A stretch of 64,000 bases of DNA from Stutzerimonas stutzeri (GCF_002909485.1 NZ_PPXG01000003.1:124001-188000); one strand, 5' to 3'; shown: positions 1-11,978, counted from the first letter of the stretch. The notes: generated by a model not told the origin, from the letters alone. Translations and numbers: made by a program.

Positions 1-729
1 GAGGTGAAATTCCTTGTGGATGATCGCTTCATGCGCACCGGTGGCGGCGGCGATCTGGGCGAAGGTGATTTCGCTGTAGCCGCGGTCGTAGGTGTTCATC
101 AGGCCTTCGGCACAGTGTGTATAGCCGGTGGCGACCACCAGTTCGCGGTCGAAGTCGAAACCGGCGAAGTGGCTGGCGATCATCTCCTCGAACGGCAGCG
201 GCGACTCCTGCTGCCAGCCGGTTAGGTCGGCCAGGCGCGCGTTGACGCCGCGCTGCTTGAGCGCCAGCACCGAGTTGAAGGCGCTGTGCGCCTCACCGAG
301 GGAAGCGAGCATTTCGCGCACTTTCATCAGGTGTTCGGAAAGCTGGAAGTGCCCGTAGGCGCAGAGCTTCTGCAGGCTGTGCATGCACTCGCTGGCGTCG
401 TCGATGCGCGAGTTGATGAACTGGTTGGCGGCGTGCAATTCGTATTCGGAGCTGAACAGCTCGGCGTTTTTGGCCAGCATGCGCAGGCGCACGTACTCCA
501 GCGCCTCGCGCCAGGCGCCTTCGTTCTGCGCATCAGCGAAGCGCTGGTAGACGCCGGGCTCGCCAGTCTTCTTGTGTTCCAGCAGCAGGTTGGTCATGCC
601 GCTGTAGGCCGAGACGACGAAGATGCGCTGGTAAAGCGCTGCGCCTTCCCGGCGGCCGATGAAGATATTGTCGAGGACTTCCTCGAAGCGGCTCATCGAC
701 GTGCCGCCGATCTTTTCTACGGTATGCAT
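1..729 (-). CDS. ask: Aspartate kinase of the ectoine cluster (Ask_Ect), N-terminal part; cut by window edge
   Basis: Phosphorylates L-aspartate, the first step toward the aspartate-semialdehyde used for ectoine. Translated from the ATG at 729 the 243 visible codons read in one open frame to base 1, so the 3' half lies outside the window. The start M-H-T-V-E-K is followed by the kinase signature K-I-G-G-T-S-M-S near residues 6-13 and the S-A-Y-S-G-M segment near residue 40, both typical of the specialised Ask_Ect branch. It lies 154 bp downstream of ectD on the same strand, the usual ectABCD-ask order of P. stutzeri. Ask_Ect enzymes of this group are known to be less feedback-inhibited than housekeeping kinases; that property is inferred from family. 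No clear Shine-Dalgarno precedes the ATG. Confidence 0.93.
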   Translation of the reverse strand, partial: MHTVEKIGGTSMSRFEEVLDNIFIGRREGAALYQRIFVVSAYSGMTNLLLEHKKTGEPGVYQRFADAQNEGAWREALEYVRLRMLAKNAELFSSEYELHAANQFINSRIDDASECMHSLQKLCAYGHFQLSEHLMKVREMLASLGEAHSAFNSVLALKQRGVNARLADLTGWQQESPLPFEEMIASHFAGFDFDRELVVATGYTHCAEGLMNTYDRGYSEITFAQIAAATGAHEAIIHKEFHL

Positions 730-883
730 CTTTATATTGCGTCCGAATCTGGCAGGCCGTTGACGGGCCCGGCGCGGCTGGCGCACCTGTCGATCAACGA
801 GCTGAAAGTGAATTCATCCCTGGGCCGTAAAGTGATCGGCCAAGCCGGGGGATCGGGCCCGTCATCAGACGCGCCCAATCGCC

Positions 884-1792
884 TCAGAGATACTGTTGCG
901 GCTGAATGTCCAGCGGCTTGAAGTTTTCGCGCTCGGCGACGAATGCCGGGCGGGGTTTCTGCTCGCAGAACGGCGGCTGCACGGCATTATCCACATGGTT
1001 GTAGACGTAGAACAGATTGCTCCGCGCGCTGGGCGTGATGTTGCCGTTGGAGCCATGCATCGTATTGCAGTCGAAGAACACCACGCTGCCGGCCGGGCCG
1101 GTGGCGCAGTCGATGCCGAAGCGATTGGCCAGCTCGCTCAGGCTGTTCTGGTCGGGAATGCCGAACTCCTGCTTGCGCAGGGATTTCTCGTAGTGATTCT
1201 CCGGCGTGGCGCCGACGCAGCGCACGTAGTGCTTGTGTGAGCCAGGCATCAGCATCAGCGGGCCGTTGTGCGGCTCGTTGTCGGTCAACAGGATCGAGCA
1301 GGACAGGCAGCGCATGCGCGGCATACCGTCCTCGACGTGCCAGGTCTCGAAGTCCGAGTGCCAGTAGAACTCCTTGCCAGTGAAGCCGGGCTTGAAGTTC
1401 ATCCGCGACTGATGCACGTACAGATCACCACCGAGAATGAAGCGGGCGATGCCGGCGGTGCGCTCGTCGGCAGCCACGCGGGCGAACAGATCGTTGTCGC
1501 TATGAATGTCGAACACCGAGCGAATTGCGCCGCTATCGGGTTCCTTGATGGTCTTGCCGGAACCGGCGACGGCGGGGTCCTTGCGCATGCGCTCGAGTTC
1601 GGCACGGAACACCGCCACTTCGTCGGCGCTGAACAGATTGGGAATGACCAGGTAGCCGTCGCGCTCGAAACGCTCGATCAGCTCCGCCGCTATCGGCGCA
1701 TTCTCCAGGTCGCTGCGGTAGACGACCGGATCCAGGCGTTCCTGCCAGCTGGGCTGGTCTTCCTGGCGCGAGGGATACAGGTCGGCTTGCAT
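884..1792 (-). CDS. ectD: Ectoine hydroxylase EctD
   Basis: Fe(II)/2-oxoglutarate dioxygenase that converts ectoine to 5-hydroxyectoine in the cytoplasm. From the ATG at 1792 it has 302 residues, the usual EctD length. The diagnostic segment F-Y-W-H-S-D-F-E-T-W-H lies at residues 142-152, giving the iron ligands His145 and Asp147 with His246 as the third. A GTG three codons upstream (1801) has the better-spaced GGAGG ribosome site, so the protein may carry three extra N-terminal residues (V-N-P). It follows ectC by about 60 bp in the same operon. Its presence means the strain should make hydroxyectoine as well as ectoine. Confidence 0.97.
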   Translation of the reverse strand: MQADLYPSRQEDQPSWQERLDPVVYRSDLENAPIAAELIERFERDGYLVIPNLFSADEVAVFRAELERMRKDPAVAGSGKTIKEPDSGAIRSVFDIHSDNDLFARVAADERTAGIARFILGGDLYVHQSRMNFKPGFTGKEFYWHSDFETWHVEDGMPRMRCLSCSILLTDNEPHNGPLMLMPGSHKHYVRCVGATPENHYEKSLRKQEFGIPDQNSLSELANRFGIDCATGPAGSVVFFDCNTMHGSNGNITPSARSNLFYVYNHVDNAVQPPFCEQKPRPAFVAERENFKPLDIQPQQYL

Positions 1793-1859
1793 AGGGTTCA
1801 CGCTTACCTCCTTTTCTTGTGATGGGGGGCGGCTCGGCGGCCGCCCCGGTAAACCGGTA

Positions 1860-2261
1860 TCAGACGGTTTCGGCCTCCAGCGGATAGACGCCGCTCTCGT
1901 CATGCACTTCCTTGCCGTTGAGCGGCGGGTTGAAGACGCAGGCCATCTTCATGTCCTCGCTACCGCCACGCAGCAGGTGCTCGTCGTGCTTGTCGAGGAT
2001 GTACAGCGTGCCGGGTTCGATCTTGTAGATCTTGCCGTCGGCGATGGTCTCGATCTCGCCGTTGCCGCTCATGCAGTACACCGACTCCAGATGGTTCTGG
2101 TAGTGGATGTGCGTCTCGCTGCCGGCGTAGATGGTGGTGATGTGGAACGAGAAACCCATGTTGTCGTCTTTGAGCAACAGGCGGGTGCTGTCCCAGGTGC
2201 CGGTCTTGCTGTGGACCTTGCGGTCGGTCTGCTCGCACTCGGCGAGGGTTCTGACGATCAT
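1860..2261 (-). CDS. ectC: L-ectoine synthase EctC
   Basis: Cupin enzyme that closes the ring of N-gamma-acetyl-diaminobutyrate to give ectoine, the last step of the core pathway. The 133-residue product has the family's usual length. By alignment with studied EctC proteins the metal-binding residues should be Glu59, Tyr87 and His95, all present in this sequence, within the H-L-E-S-V-Y and G-T-L-Y stretches. It starts 10 bp after ectB and precedes ectD, so it is translated from the same ect transcript. No truncation or frame problem is visible. Confidence 0.98.
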   Translation of the reverse strand: MIVRTLAECEQTDRKVHSKTGTWDSTRLLLKDDNMGFSFHITTIYAGSETHIHYQNHLESVYCMSGNGEIETIADGKIYKIEPGTLYILDKHDEHLLRGGSEDMKMACVFNPPLNGKEVHDESGVYPLEAETV

Positions 2262-2271
2262 TGCAAATACC

Positions 2272-3549
2272 TCAGGAAGCTTGGTTTTCGGTCTGCTCGC
2301 TCATCACGGCGGCGAAGGCCTTGTCGAGGATGGCGAGTGCGCGGTCGATCTGCTCTTCGCTGATGATTAGCGGGCAGAGACACTTGACCACTTCACTGTG
2401 GGCGCCGCTGGTTTCGATAACCAGGCCGTTCTCGAAGGCGTGACGGCAGACGGCGGAGGCGATATCACCATCCGGGCAGCTGATGCCGATCATCATTCCG
2501 CGGCCCTTGAGGAACAGCGAATCCGGGCCGTGGCGGCGGACGATGCGTTGCATGCCGTCGGCGATGCGCTTGCCCTTGGCCTTCACGCTGTTGGCGAACT
2601 CGTCGTTCTGCCAGAAATGCTCGACGGCTGCGGCAGCGGTGACGAACGCATGGTTGTTACCGCGGAAGGTGCCGTTGTGCTCGCCTGGCTTCCACTGGTC
2701 CAGCTCTGGGCGCAGCAGCACCATGGCGAATGGCAGGCCATAGCCGGACAGCGACTTGGACAGGGTCACGATGTCCGGATGGATGCCCATCTCCTCGAAG
2801 CTGAAGAAGGTCCCGGTGCGGCCGCAGCCGGCCTGGATGTCATCGACGATCAGCAGCATCTCGTGCTTGCGGCAGAGTTTGTCGAGCTTGCGCATCCACT
2901 CGGTCGACGCGGTGTTGAGACCGCCTTCGCCCTGCACCACCTCGACGATCACCGCGGCCGGCTTGTCGATGCCGCTGGAGGGGTCGGAGAGCAGCTTGTC
3001 CATCATGCCGATGGTGTTGGTCTTGTCGCCGAAATAGTTGGCGTACGGCATGCGGCTGACATCGGTGAGGCTGATGCCGGAGCCGCCGCGGTGATGCTGG
3101 TTGCCGGTCGCGGCCAGCGCGCCGATGCTGCAGCCGTGGAAGCCGTTGGTGAAGCTGATGATGTTGTTACGCCCGGTGACCTTGCGCGCCAGCTTCATCG
3201 CCGCTTCGACCGCGTTGGTGCCGGTCGGGCCGGTGAACTGCATGCGGTAGTCGCCCATGCCGCGCGGTTCGAGGATCAGGCGGTTGAAGGTTTCGAGGAA
3301 ACGCTCCTTGGCCGCGGTGTACATGTCCAGGCCGTGGGTAATGCCGTCGTTCTCGATGTACTCGAGCAGCGCCTGCTTGAGTACCGGGTGGTTGTGCCCG
3401 TAGTTGAGCGTGCCGGCACCGGCGAGAAAATCGATGTAACGCTTGCCGCCCTGGGTGACCAGTTCGGCGCCCTGGGCCTGGTCGAAGACCACGGGGAAGG
3501 AACGGCAGTAGCTACGAACCTTGGATTCGTTCAGTTCAAAAGTTTTCAT
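2272..3549 (-). CDS. ectB: Diaminobutyrate--2-oxoglutarate transaminase EctB
   Basis: PLP enzyme that converts aspartate-4-semialdehyde and glutamate to L-2,4-diaminobutyrate, the first committed ectoine step. It is a class III aminotransferase of 425 residues. The Schiff-base lysine is Lys265 in [11 protein letters not shown], and the cofactor aspartate is in I-V-D-D-I-Q-A-G near residue 236. Its ATG overlaps the ectA stop codon (ATGA at 3546-3549), indicating translational coupling with ectA. Length, motifs and neighbours all agree with EctB. Confidence 0.98.
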   Translation of the reverse strand: MKTFELNESKVRSYCRSFPVVFDQAQGAELVTQGGKRYIDFLAGAGTLNYGHNHPVLKQALLEYIENDGITHGLDMYTAAKERFLETFNRLILEPRGMGDYRMQFTGPTGTNAVEAAMKLARKVTGRNNIISFTNGFHGCSIGALAATGNQHHRGGSGISLTDVSRMPYANYFGDKTNTIGMMDKLLSDPSSGIDKPAAVIVEVVQGEGGLNTASTEWMRKLDKLCRKHEMLLIVDDIQAGCGRTGTFFSFEEMGIHPDIVTLSKSLSGYGLPFAMVLLRPELDQWKPGEHNGTFRGNNHAFVTAAAAVEHFWQNDEFANSVKAKGKRIADGMQRIVRRHGPDSLFLKGRGMMIGISCPDGDIASAVCRHAFENGLVIETSGAHSEVVKCLCPLIISEEQIDRALAILDKAFAAVMSEQTENQAS

Positions 3550-4079
3550 GCGTGCTCCTTGAGCTCTTCTTCTAGATGGGAAACGGTGAACGGGCCGGCG
3601 CGGTAGAGCACCTCGTCCTCGTGCTGGCCGGCGAAATGCTCGGCGCGGGCGAACAGCGTGCGCGTGGTGTAATCGGCGCTCAGCCGGTCGAATGCCCGCT
3701 TGAATAGCGCCTGGGACGCCGCGTTGTCCGGGGAAATGGTGGTTTCCATGAAGCTCACGCCTTGCTCACGGGCCACACGGGCCGTTAATGCAAGCAGCAT
3801 GCGTAGGGCCAGTCCCTGACCGCGCATCGAGCTATCGACGGCGACCTGCCAGACGAACAGCGTGTCCGGTCGAGAAGGGGGGCGGTAACCCGAAATGAAA
3901 CCAACCAGCTTGCCCTGAGCGTTTTCTGCGGCGATGGCGGTGTCAGCGAAATCGGCGCACTGCAGCAGGTTGCAGTAGACCGAATTGCTATCGAGGGGCT
4001 GGCAGCGCGCCACCAGCTGATGCAGGTTGTAACCGTCGCCGTCGGTTGGGCGACGGAGCACTACGGTGGGGAAACTCAA
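3546..4079 (-). CDS. ectA: L-2,4-diaminobutyrate acetyltransferase EctA
   Basis: GNAT-fold enzyme that acetylates diaminobutyrate at the gamma amino group using acetyl-CoA. The conserved domain begins with [11 protein letters not shown], and the acetyl-CoA loop is R-G-Q-G-L-A-L-R. The longest frame starts at an ATG at 4127 (193 residues), but no ribosome site precedes it, and the best promoter, TTGAGA-N18-TACCCT, has its -10 box inside those first codons. I therefore place the start at the TTG at 4079, seven bases after AAAGG, giving 177 residues and losing only non-conserved residues. If the promoter reading is wrong, the ATG at 4127 stands. First gene of the ect operon. Confidence 0.93.
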   Translation of the reverse strand: MSFPTVVLRRPTDGDGYNLHQLVARCQPLDSNSVYCNLLQCADFADTAIAAENAQGKLVGFISGYRPPSRPDTLFVWQVAVDSSMRGQGLALRMLLALTARVAREQGVSFMETTISPDNAASQALFKRAFDRLSADYTTRTLFARAEHFAGQHEDEVLYRAGPFTVSHLEEELKEHA

Positions 4080-4116
4080 AACAATGCCTTTGGGGTTGTT
4101 GATTGAATTCCTTATT

Positions 4117-4146
4117 AGGGTAGGCATATCCGGAGAAGTTTCTCAA
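4117..4146 (-). promoter_or_regulatory. Probable osmotically controlled ectA promoter
   Basis: On the minus strand TTGAGA (4141-4146) and TACCCT (4117-4122) are separated by 18 bp. From memory, the ect promoter studied in P. stutzeri A1501 has these same boxes and spacer length; this was not looked up. The -10 box overlaps codons 2-4 of the longest ectA frame, which affects the choice of start codon. Confidence 0.7.
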
Positions 4147-4690
4147 CCCGAACTTCCGAATATGCGAAGTGCTGGGCCTTGCATATATCGCTCAATCCCG
4201 CGCTATTACAGCGATTGCGCCATGGATGTTTCGGTCTGTTTCATTCCGTCTGGTGAGTGATGACCGCTGATAGTTATGTGTGAGTTCATGGAGTGACACG
4301 GGAAGTTCGAGGGTGGTGGCGCGAAGAAGTTCTACAAACGTTGCGTGAGCTGGGCTGGAGGTGCCGTGAATGCTGGGTTTAGATCTGTTTCCTGGTGCGC
4401 TGCTCAATCGCTGTATTGGCGCGAGCGCTCCTGGCCTTGTGCGGTGAAGTATGCCTGGAAGAATAGTGCGCAATGCGAGCAGGGAAATAGCGGTGATATG
4501 CGAGCCGAACTATCCATAATAATTGGCTGATATGACGCCTGTATGTAGGCGTGATACGGCCGAAGCTGAGCTAGTTGATCTCACTAGTTGCCAGGGCCGT
4601 ACCGGATGATTGCGGGAAGTCTACCGATCCGCTCTATCTCGCGTTATGCGCGGGCTGTAGAGAAGTTGCGAGAAGTTGCTCTGGGCAACT
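4147..4690. other. Non-coding region between ectA and zwf with two nested inverted repeats
   Basis: No convincing gene is present; short frames here lack ribosome sites and family features. ACGCCT (4535-4540) pairs with AGGCGT (4547-4552). ACGGCC (4556-4561) pairs with GGCCGT (4595-4600), and inside it CTAGT and ACTAG can also pair. Just before the zwf stop codon GAAGTTGC (4672-4679) pairs with GCAACTTC (4685-4692), a possible zwf terminator without a clear T-run. No ectR-like MarR gene is seen here. Confidence 0.5.
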
Positions 4691-6133
<1,443 letters not shown>

Positions 6134-6177
6134 CGGGTCACTCCATAGAGGCCAAAAAATGGGCGGCATGGCGAGGC

Positions 6178-6205
6178 TTGTAGTATAACTACCGCCCCAC
6201 TACAA
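6178..6205. promoter_or_regulatory. HexR-like operator between zwf and the RpiR regulator
   Basis: TGTAGTATAACTACC (6179-6193) is a near-perfect 15-bp palindrome matching the HexR pattern TGTA(A/G)T-N3-A(C/T)TACA. A further ACTACAA half-site follows at 6199-6205. It lies 45 bp upstream of the zwf ATG and 72 bp upstream of the regulator gene, so one protein bound here could control both. Confidence 0.65.
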
Positions 6206-6277
6206 CCCGCTGATGGCCGAGCGGCGCCAGTTGCGCCTGAATCAGGCCGTCATACGTGATCATAGCGAGTCCGGAAC

Positions 6278-7144
6278 GTGAATCTGCTGCAGCACATCGC
6301 CCAGTCTAGAAGCCTGCTACGGAAGTCGGAGCTTAAGGTGGCCGATCATGTGTTGCTCGATCCGGCCGCGGTGATGCATAGCTCCATGGCTGACCTCGCC
6401 CATGCCGTGGGTGTCAGCGAGCCGACCATCGTGCGCTTCTGTCGTGCCATCGGCTGTCTCGGCTTTCAGGATCTCAAGCTGAAACTGGCACAAAGCCTGG
6501 CCGCAGGTGCCAGCTTCGGTCAGTTTGCAATCAGCGAGAATGACTCGGTTACCGACTTCGCGCTGAAGATCTTCGACACCACCCTGCACACGCTGATGGA
6601 AGTGCGCGAGAAGCTGGACTCCGATGCGCTGGAGCGCGCCGTTGCCGCCATGGCCAAGGCTGAGCGGGTGGAGTTCTACGGTTTCGGCGCGTCCGGCGCG
6701 GTGGCCACCGACGCACAGCACAAGTTCTTCCGTCTGTTGCTGTCAGCCGCGGCCTATTCCGATCCGCACATGCAGGCCATGTCGGCGGTAACACTCAAGC
6801 CCACCGATGTGGCGATCTGCATCTCGCAGTCCGGCCGCTCCAAAGACCTGCTGATTACCGCCAACGTGGTACGTGAGTCCGGCGCGACGTTGATCACCCT
6901 GTGCCCGAGCCAGACCCCATTGGCCGAGCTGGCCACGATCAATCTGGCGATCGATGTGCAGGAAGACACCGAGATCTATACCCCGCTGACCTCGCGTATC
7001 GCTCACCTGGTAGTGATCGACGTGCTGGCCATGGGTGTCGCCATGGCCCGTGGGCCGAGCCTGGTCAATCACCTCAAAAGCGTTAAGCGCAGCCTGCGCA
7101 GCCTTCGCCTGTCGCCGCAGAAGGTCAAGTCGCACGACGACTGA
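6278..7144 (+). CDS. RpiR/HexR-family transcriptional regulator
   Basis: Probable sugar-phosphate-responsive repressor of the divergent zwf. The 288-residue protein has an N-terminal RpiR helix-turn-helix (residues about 1-75, with V-S-E-P-T-I-V-R-F-C-R as recognition region) and a C-terminal SIS sugar-phosphate-binding domain (about 125-260, with G-F-G-A-S-G and S-Q-S-G-R-S-K phosphate-binding turns). The same divergent pair plus a nearby LysR/pyc unit occurs in P. aeruginosa (PA5438 next to PA5439). It is therefore likely the paralogue of HexR rather than HexR of the edd/glk locus, and I give no symbol. KDPG is the known HexR effector; for this paralogue that is inference. Confidence 0.88.
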   Translation: MNLLQHIAQSRSLLRKSELKVADHVLLDPAAVMHSSMADLAHAVGVSEPTIVRFCRAIGCLGFQDLKLKLAQSLAAGASFGQFAISENDSVTDFALKIFDTTLHTLMEVREKLDSDALERAVAAMAKAERVEFYGFGASGAVATDAQHKFFRLLLSAAAYSDPHMQAMSAVTLKPTDVAICISQSGRSKDLLITANVVRESGATLITLCPSQTPLAELATINLAIDVQEDTEIYTPLTSRIAHLVVIDVLAMGVAMARGPSLVNHLKSVKRSLRSLRLSPQKVKSHDD

Positions 7145-7258
7145 GCGGTTGCTGCACGCTACTCGCTGCTTCTTCATCGGCGCGTAATAACGCTGACTTC
7201 ATGCTGTCATCCCGTGCGCCGATGCTGGTTTTCCCTTACCTGTTCTGGGAGACCGCCC

Positions 7259-7468
7259 ATGCTTCGGCACACCGACGACAGTCAGCTCGACAGTAAGTCC
7301 CGTCGCAAACAGCAGGATGAGCGCCGCATGCGTTTTCGTCGCGCCATCGAAAGCTATACCGAACAACGCCAGCTGCACGCCGAACTGAACGACTACGCCG
7401 ATGCGCTGGTGATCAGCTCGCTGCGGGACTCGTCGGCGACCCGGCGAAGCGCTCCGCCAGCGCACTGA
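7259..7468 (+). CDS. Conserved small hypothetical protein
   Basis: A 69-residue, highly charged product starting M-L-R-H-T-D-D-S-Q-L-D, with an R/K/E-rich stretch (S-R-R-K-Q-Q-D-E-R-R) that is likely helical. No signal peptide or membrane segment is seen. The start is the ATG at 7259, seven bases after GGGAG. Its last 56 bases overlap the 3' end of the convergent LysR gene (7413-8372). I believe similar small proteins occur near this locus in other pseudomonads, but that rests on memory; the function is unknown. Confidence 0.65.
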   Translation: MLRHTDDSQLDSKSRRKQQDERRMRFRRAIESYTEQRQLHAELNDYADALVISSLRDSSATRRSAPPAH

Positions 7469-8372
7469 TCTGCGCGCGTTCTTCACGGAGGAAGGCGAAG
7501 AACGCCTGGGCTACCGGGCTCAGGCGCTTGCCGCGCGGATGCACCACGCACCAACTGCGATACAGCGGCAGCTCCACTACCGGCAGCTCGCAAAGTAGCC
7601 CGCTGGCCAGCTCCAGGTGCACCGCATGCCGTGGTAGCAGGGCCAGGCCGAGTCCGGCCACCACGCATTCGCGTAATGCGTCCAGAGATGCGACCTGGAT
7701 GGTCTGGGCGAAGTGCGCACGTTTCTGGCGCAGGTAATCTTCGCCGGCCCGTCGCGTGCCGGAGCCTGGCTCGCGCACCAGTAGCGGATAGCGCGTGAGG
7801 TCTTGCAGGGACAGCGTCGCGGCTCGACATAGCGGGTGTTCGGGCGGCGCCACCGCGATGATCGGGTTGTTCAAAAAGGGCATGAACTCCAGGTCCATGT
7901 CCGTGGGTACCTGGGACATGATCAGCAGATCGTCACGGCTCACTGACAGGCGCTTGACCGCCTGGGCGTGGTTGACCACCACCAGCTGCAGGCTGACCTC
8001 TGGATGCAGGCGCTTGAAGGCGGCGAACAGGTGTGGGGTGACGTACTTGGCGCTGGATTCTACGGCCAGGTTGAGTTGCCCTTGCAGGGAGCCCTGCAGA
8101 TCGGACAGCTGCATGTCGAGGCTGTCCAGGCGGCCGAAAATGTCTGTACTGGCCCGTTGCAGCGCTTCAGCTGCATCGGTGAGATAGAGCTTCTTGCCGA
8201 CATATTCGAACAAGGGTTGCCCGACCAATTCTTCCAGCTGGCGAATCTGCAGGCTGACTGCCGGCTGGGTCAGCGACATTTCTTCTGCAGCACGGCTATA
8301 GGAGAGCGTTTCGCAAACCGCGCGAAATACCTGCAGCTGGCGCAATGTCATGCGCATCAGCGATTTTCGCAT
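7413..8372 (-). CDS. LysR-family regulator divergent from pyruvate carboxylase (PycR-like)
   Basis: Transcription factor of 319 residues with an N-terminal winged HTH (about 5-65: L-R-Q-L-Q-V-F, then S-L-T-Q-P-A-V-S-L-Q-I-R-Q-L-E) and a substrate-binding effector domain. Its HTH resembles the CbbR/CysB-like group. Divergent placement from pycA corresponds to PA5437 (PycR) in P. aeruginosa, where the regulator controls pyruvate carboxylase and lipid metabolism genes. A 16-bp perfect palindrome sits in the shared promoter region. The ATG at 8372 was chosen because AGGA lies five bases upstream; a GTG one codon earlier is possible. The 3' end overlaps a small convergent gene. Confidence 0.88.
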   Translation of the reverse strand: MRKSLMRMTLRQLQVFRAVCETLSYSRAAEEMSLTQPAVSLQIRQLEELVGQPLFEYVGKKLYLTDAAEALQRASTDIFGRLDSLDMQLSDLQGSLQGQLNLAVESSAKYVTPHLFAAFKRLHPEVSLQLVVVNHAQAVKRLSVSRDDLLIMSQVPTDMDLEFMPFLNNPIIAVAPPEHPLCRAATLSLQDLTRYPLLVREPGSGTRRAGEDYLRQKRAHFAQTIQVASLDALRECVVAGLGLALLPRHAVHLELASGLLCELPVVELPLYRSWCVVHPRGKRLSPVAQAFFAFLREERAQISALAERFAGSPTSPAAS

Positions 8373-8467
8373 CACATTCCTCGCAAGTTAACGTTGTTGA
8401 GCCGTCGCGATGATGGCCGGCGGCATGCTGACCGTTCGGCCAGTTTAATGCCCGGATCAGCGCATCT

Positions 8468-8483
8468 ATAAGTAATTACTTAT
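8468..8483. promoter_or_regulatory. Perfect 16-bp palindrome, candidate LysR operator
   Basis: ATAAGTAATTACTTAT is fully self-complementary and lies in an A+T-rich part of the LysR-pycA divergent region, 96 bp from the LysR start and 129 bp from the pycA start. Position and symmetry fit an LTTR binding site; binding is inferred. Confidence 0.6.
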
Positions 8484-8611
8484 CATCAGGCAAACAATTA
8501 TTCATTTTCAGTAATCCCCTGAGCCGGCGTAGGGTGAAAAGGCTCGTGTGAATGCGAGTGATCATGACCCGCATAAGGGGTTACCTGCTCATTGACCGAG
8601 GGACTGACAGC

Positions 8612-10027
<1,416 letters not shown>

Positions 10028-10037
10028 GGAACGAACC

Positions 10038-11855
10038 ATGACTGCTCAGAAGAAAATCACCGTTACCGACACCATCCTGCGTGACGCCCACCAGTCGCTG
10101 CTGGCGACCCGCATGCGCACTGAAGATATGCTGCCGATCTGTGAAAAGCTCGACCGCGTCGGCTATTGGTCCCTCGAAGTCTGGGGCGGCGCCACCTTCG
10201 ACGCCTGCGTGCGCTTTCTCAAGGAGGATCCCTGGGAGCGTCTGCGCCAGCTCAAAGCCGCACTGCCTAACACCCGGCTGCAGATGCTGCTGCGCGGGCA
10301 GAACCTGCTCGGCTACCGTCACTACAGCGATGATGTGGTCGAGGCGTTCTGCGGCAAGGCGGCGGAAAATGGCATTGATGTGTTCCGCATCTTCGATGCG
10401 ATGAACGACGTGCGTAACCTGGAAACCGCTATCAAGGCCGTGAAGAAGACCGGCAAGCACGCCCAAGGCACCATCGCCTACACCACTAGCCCGGTGCACA
10501 CCGTCGAGCTGTTTGTCGAGCAGGGCCGGGCGATGCGCGACATGGGCGTCGACTCCATCGCGATCAAGGACATGGCCGGCCTGCTGACACCCTTTGCCAC
10601 GGGCGACCTGGTCCGCGCACTGAAGGCCGAGATCGACCTGCCGGTGTTCATCCACTCCCACGACACGGCTGGCGTCGCCAGCATGTGCCAGCTCAAAGCC
10701 ATCGAGAACGGCGCCGACCACATCGACACCGCCATTTCCTCCATGGCCTGGGGCACCAGTCATCCCGGCACAGAGTCGATGGTTGCCGCCCTGCGTGGTA
10801 CTCCGTACGACACCGGCCTCGATCTGGAGCTGCTGCAGGAGATCGGCCTGTACTTCTACGCGGTGCGCAAGAAATACCACCAGTTCGAAAGCGAATTCAC
10901 TGGCGTGGATACCCGTGTGCAGGTCAACCAGGTACCAGGCGGGATGATTTCCAACCTGGCCAACCAGCTGAAGGAGCAGGGCGCGCTCAACCGCATGGAT
11001 GAAGTGCTTGCCGAGATTCCACGCGTGCGCAAGGACCTCGGCTACCCGCCGCTGGTGACGCCGACCTCGCAGATCGTCGGCACCCAGGCGTTCTTCAACG
11101 TGCTCGCCGGCGAGCGCTACAAGACCATCACCAATGAGGTGAAGCTCTACCTGCAGGGCCGCTACGGCAAGGCGCCGGGCACCATCGACGCCAAGCTGCA
11201 GCGTCAGGCCATTGGCGGCGAAGAGATCATCGACGTACGTCCGGCCGACCTGATCAAGCCGGAGCTGAACAAGCTGCGGCTGGAAATCGGTGCGCTGGCC
11301 AAGTCCGAAGAAGACGTGCTGACCTATGCCATGTTCCCCGACATCGGCCGCAAATTCCTCGAGGAGCGCGAAGCCGGTACGTTGGTGCCTGAAGTGCTGC
11401 TGCCGATTCCGGATGGCAGCACCGCGACTGCCGCAGGTGGGCAGGGCGTGCCGACCGAGTTCGTTATCGATGTGCACGGCGAGACCTATCGCGTCGACAT
11501 CACCGGCGTTGGGGTCAAGGGTGAGGGTAAGCGGCATTTCTTCCTCTCCATCGACGGCATGCCGGAGGAGGTCGTGTTCGAGCCATTGAACAACTTCGTC
11601 GGCGGTGGCGGTGGCGGCCAGCGCAAGCAGGCCAGCGGGCCGGGCGATGTCAGCACCAGCATGCCGGGCAATGTGGTCGATGTGCTGGTCAAGGAAGGTG
11701 ATGTGGTCAAGGCTGGCCAACCGGTGCTGATCAGTGAAGCGATGAAGATGGAAACCGAAATTCAGGCGCCCATGAGTGGAACGGTCAAAGTGGTTCATGT
11801 CGCTAAAGGTGACCGGGTGAACCCGGGCGATGTCTTGATAGAGATCGAGGCCTGA
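10038..11855 (+). CDS. pycB: Pyruvate carboxylase subunit B (carboxyltransferase plus biotinyl domain; oadA-like)
   Basis: Transfers the carboxyl group from carboxybiotin to pyruvate, giving oxaloacetate, and carries the biotin. The 605 residues contain an HMGL-like TIM-barrel carboxyltransferase (T-D-T-I-L-R-D-A-H-Q-S at 10-20), a PYC/OAD central domain, a glycine-rich linker (G-G-G-G-G-Q near 520) and a C-terminal biotinyl domain with E-A-M-K-M, where Lys570 is the biotin site. Membrane decarboxylase partners oadB/oadG are absent, so this is the anaplerotic enzyme and not an oxaloacetate decarboxylase pump. A strong terminator follows at 11979. Confidence 0.96.
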   Translation: MTAQKKITVTDTILRDAHQSLLATRMRTEDMLPICEKLDRVGYWSLEVWGGATFDACVRFLKEDPWERLRQLKAALPNTRLQMLLRGQNLLGYRHYSDDVVEAFCGKAAENGIDVFRIFDAMNDVRNLETAIKAVKKTGKHAQGTIAYTTSPVHTVELFVEQGRAMRDMGVDSIAIKDMAGLLTPFATGDLVRALKAEIDLPVFIHSHDTAGVASMCQLKAIENGADHIDTAISSMAWGTSHPGTESMVAALRGTPYDTGLDLELLQEIGLYFYAVRKKYHQFESEFTGVDTRVQVNQVPGGMISNLANQLKEQGALNRMDEVLAEIPRVRKDLGYPPLVTPTSQIVGTQAFFNVLAGERYKTITNEVKLYLQGRYGKAPGTIDAKLQRQAIGGEEIIDVRPADLIKPELNKLRLEIGALAKSEEDVLTYAMFPDIGRKFLEEREAGTLVPEVLLPIPDGSTATAAGGQGVPTEFVIDVHGETYRVDITGVGVKGEGKRHFFLSIDGMPEEVVFEPLNNFVGGGGGGQRKQASGPGDVSTSMPGNVVDVLVKEGDVVKAGQPVLISEAMKMETEIQAPMSGTVKVVHVAKGDRVNPGDVLIEIEA

Positions 11856-11978
11856 TCGATGGGTGGCGTCGCGTTGTGATGATGCGACGCCGACGCCGGA
11901 TGCTGCAGGGCTGGCTATGCTGTAGAGGTAGACCTGGCTGGCCCGGCGACAATGGCGCGCTGGCTGTATGTCCCCTTC

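Noticed and set aside
2398-3606. 402-codon open frame antisense to ectB
   Set aside because: It is the mirror of a GC-rich real gene with strong third-position bias; the product has no family features and no ribosome site.
4192-4473. 93-codon minus-strand frame upstream of ectA, considered as an ectR-type regulator
   Set aside because: No winged-helix pattern and no ribosome site; EctR is MarR-like and longer.
6278-7144. Naming the RpiR protein HexR outright
   Set aside because: The zwf partner is the stand-alone isozyme and the locus matches PA5438, a paralogue, rather than the hexR-zwf-pgl-eda locus.
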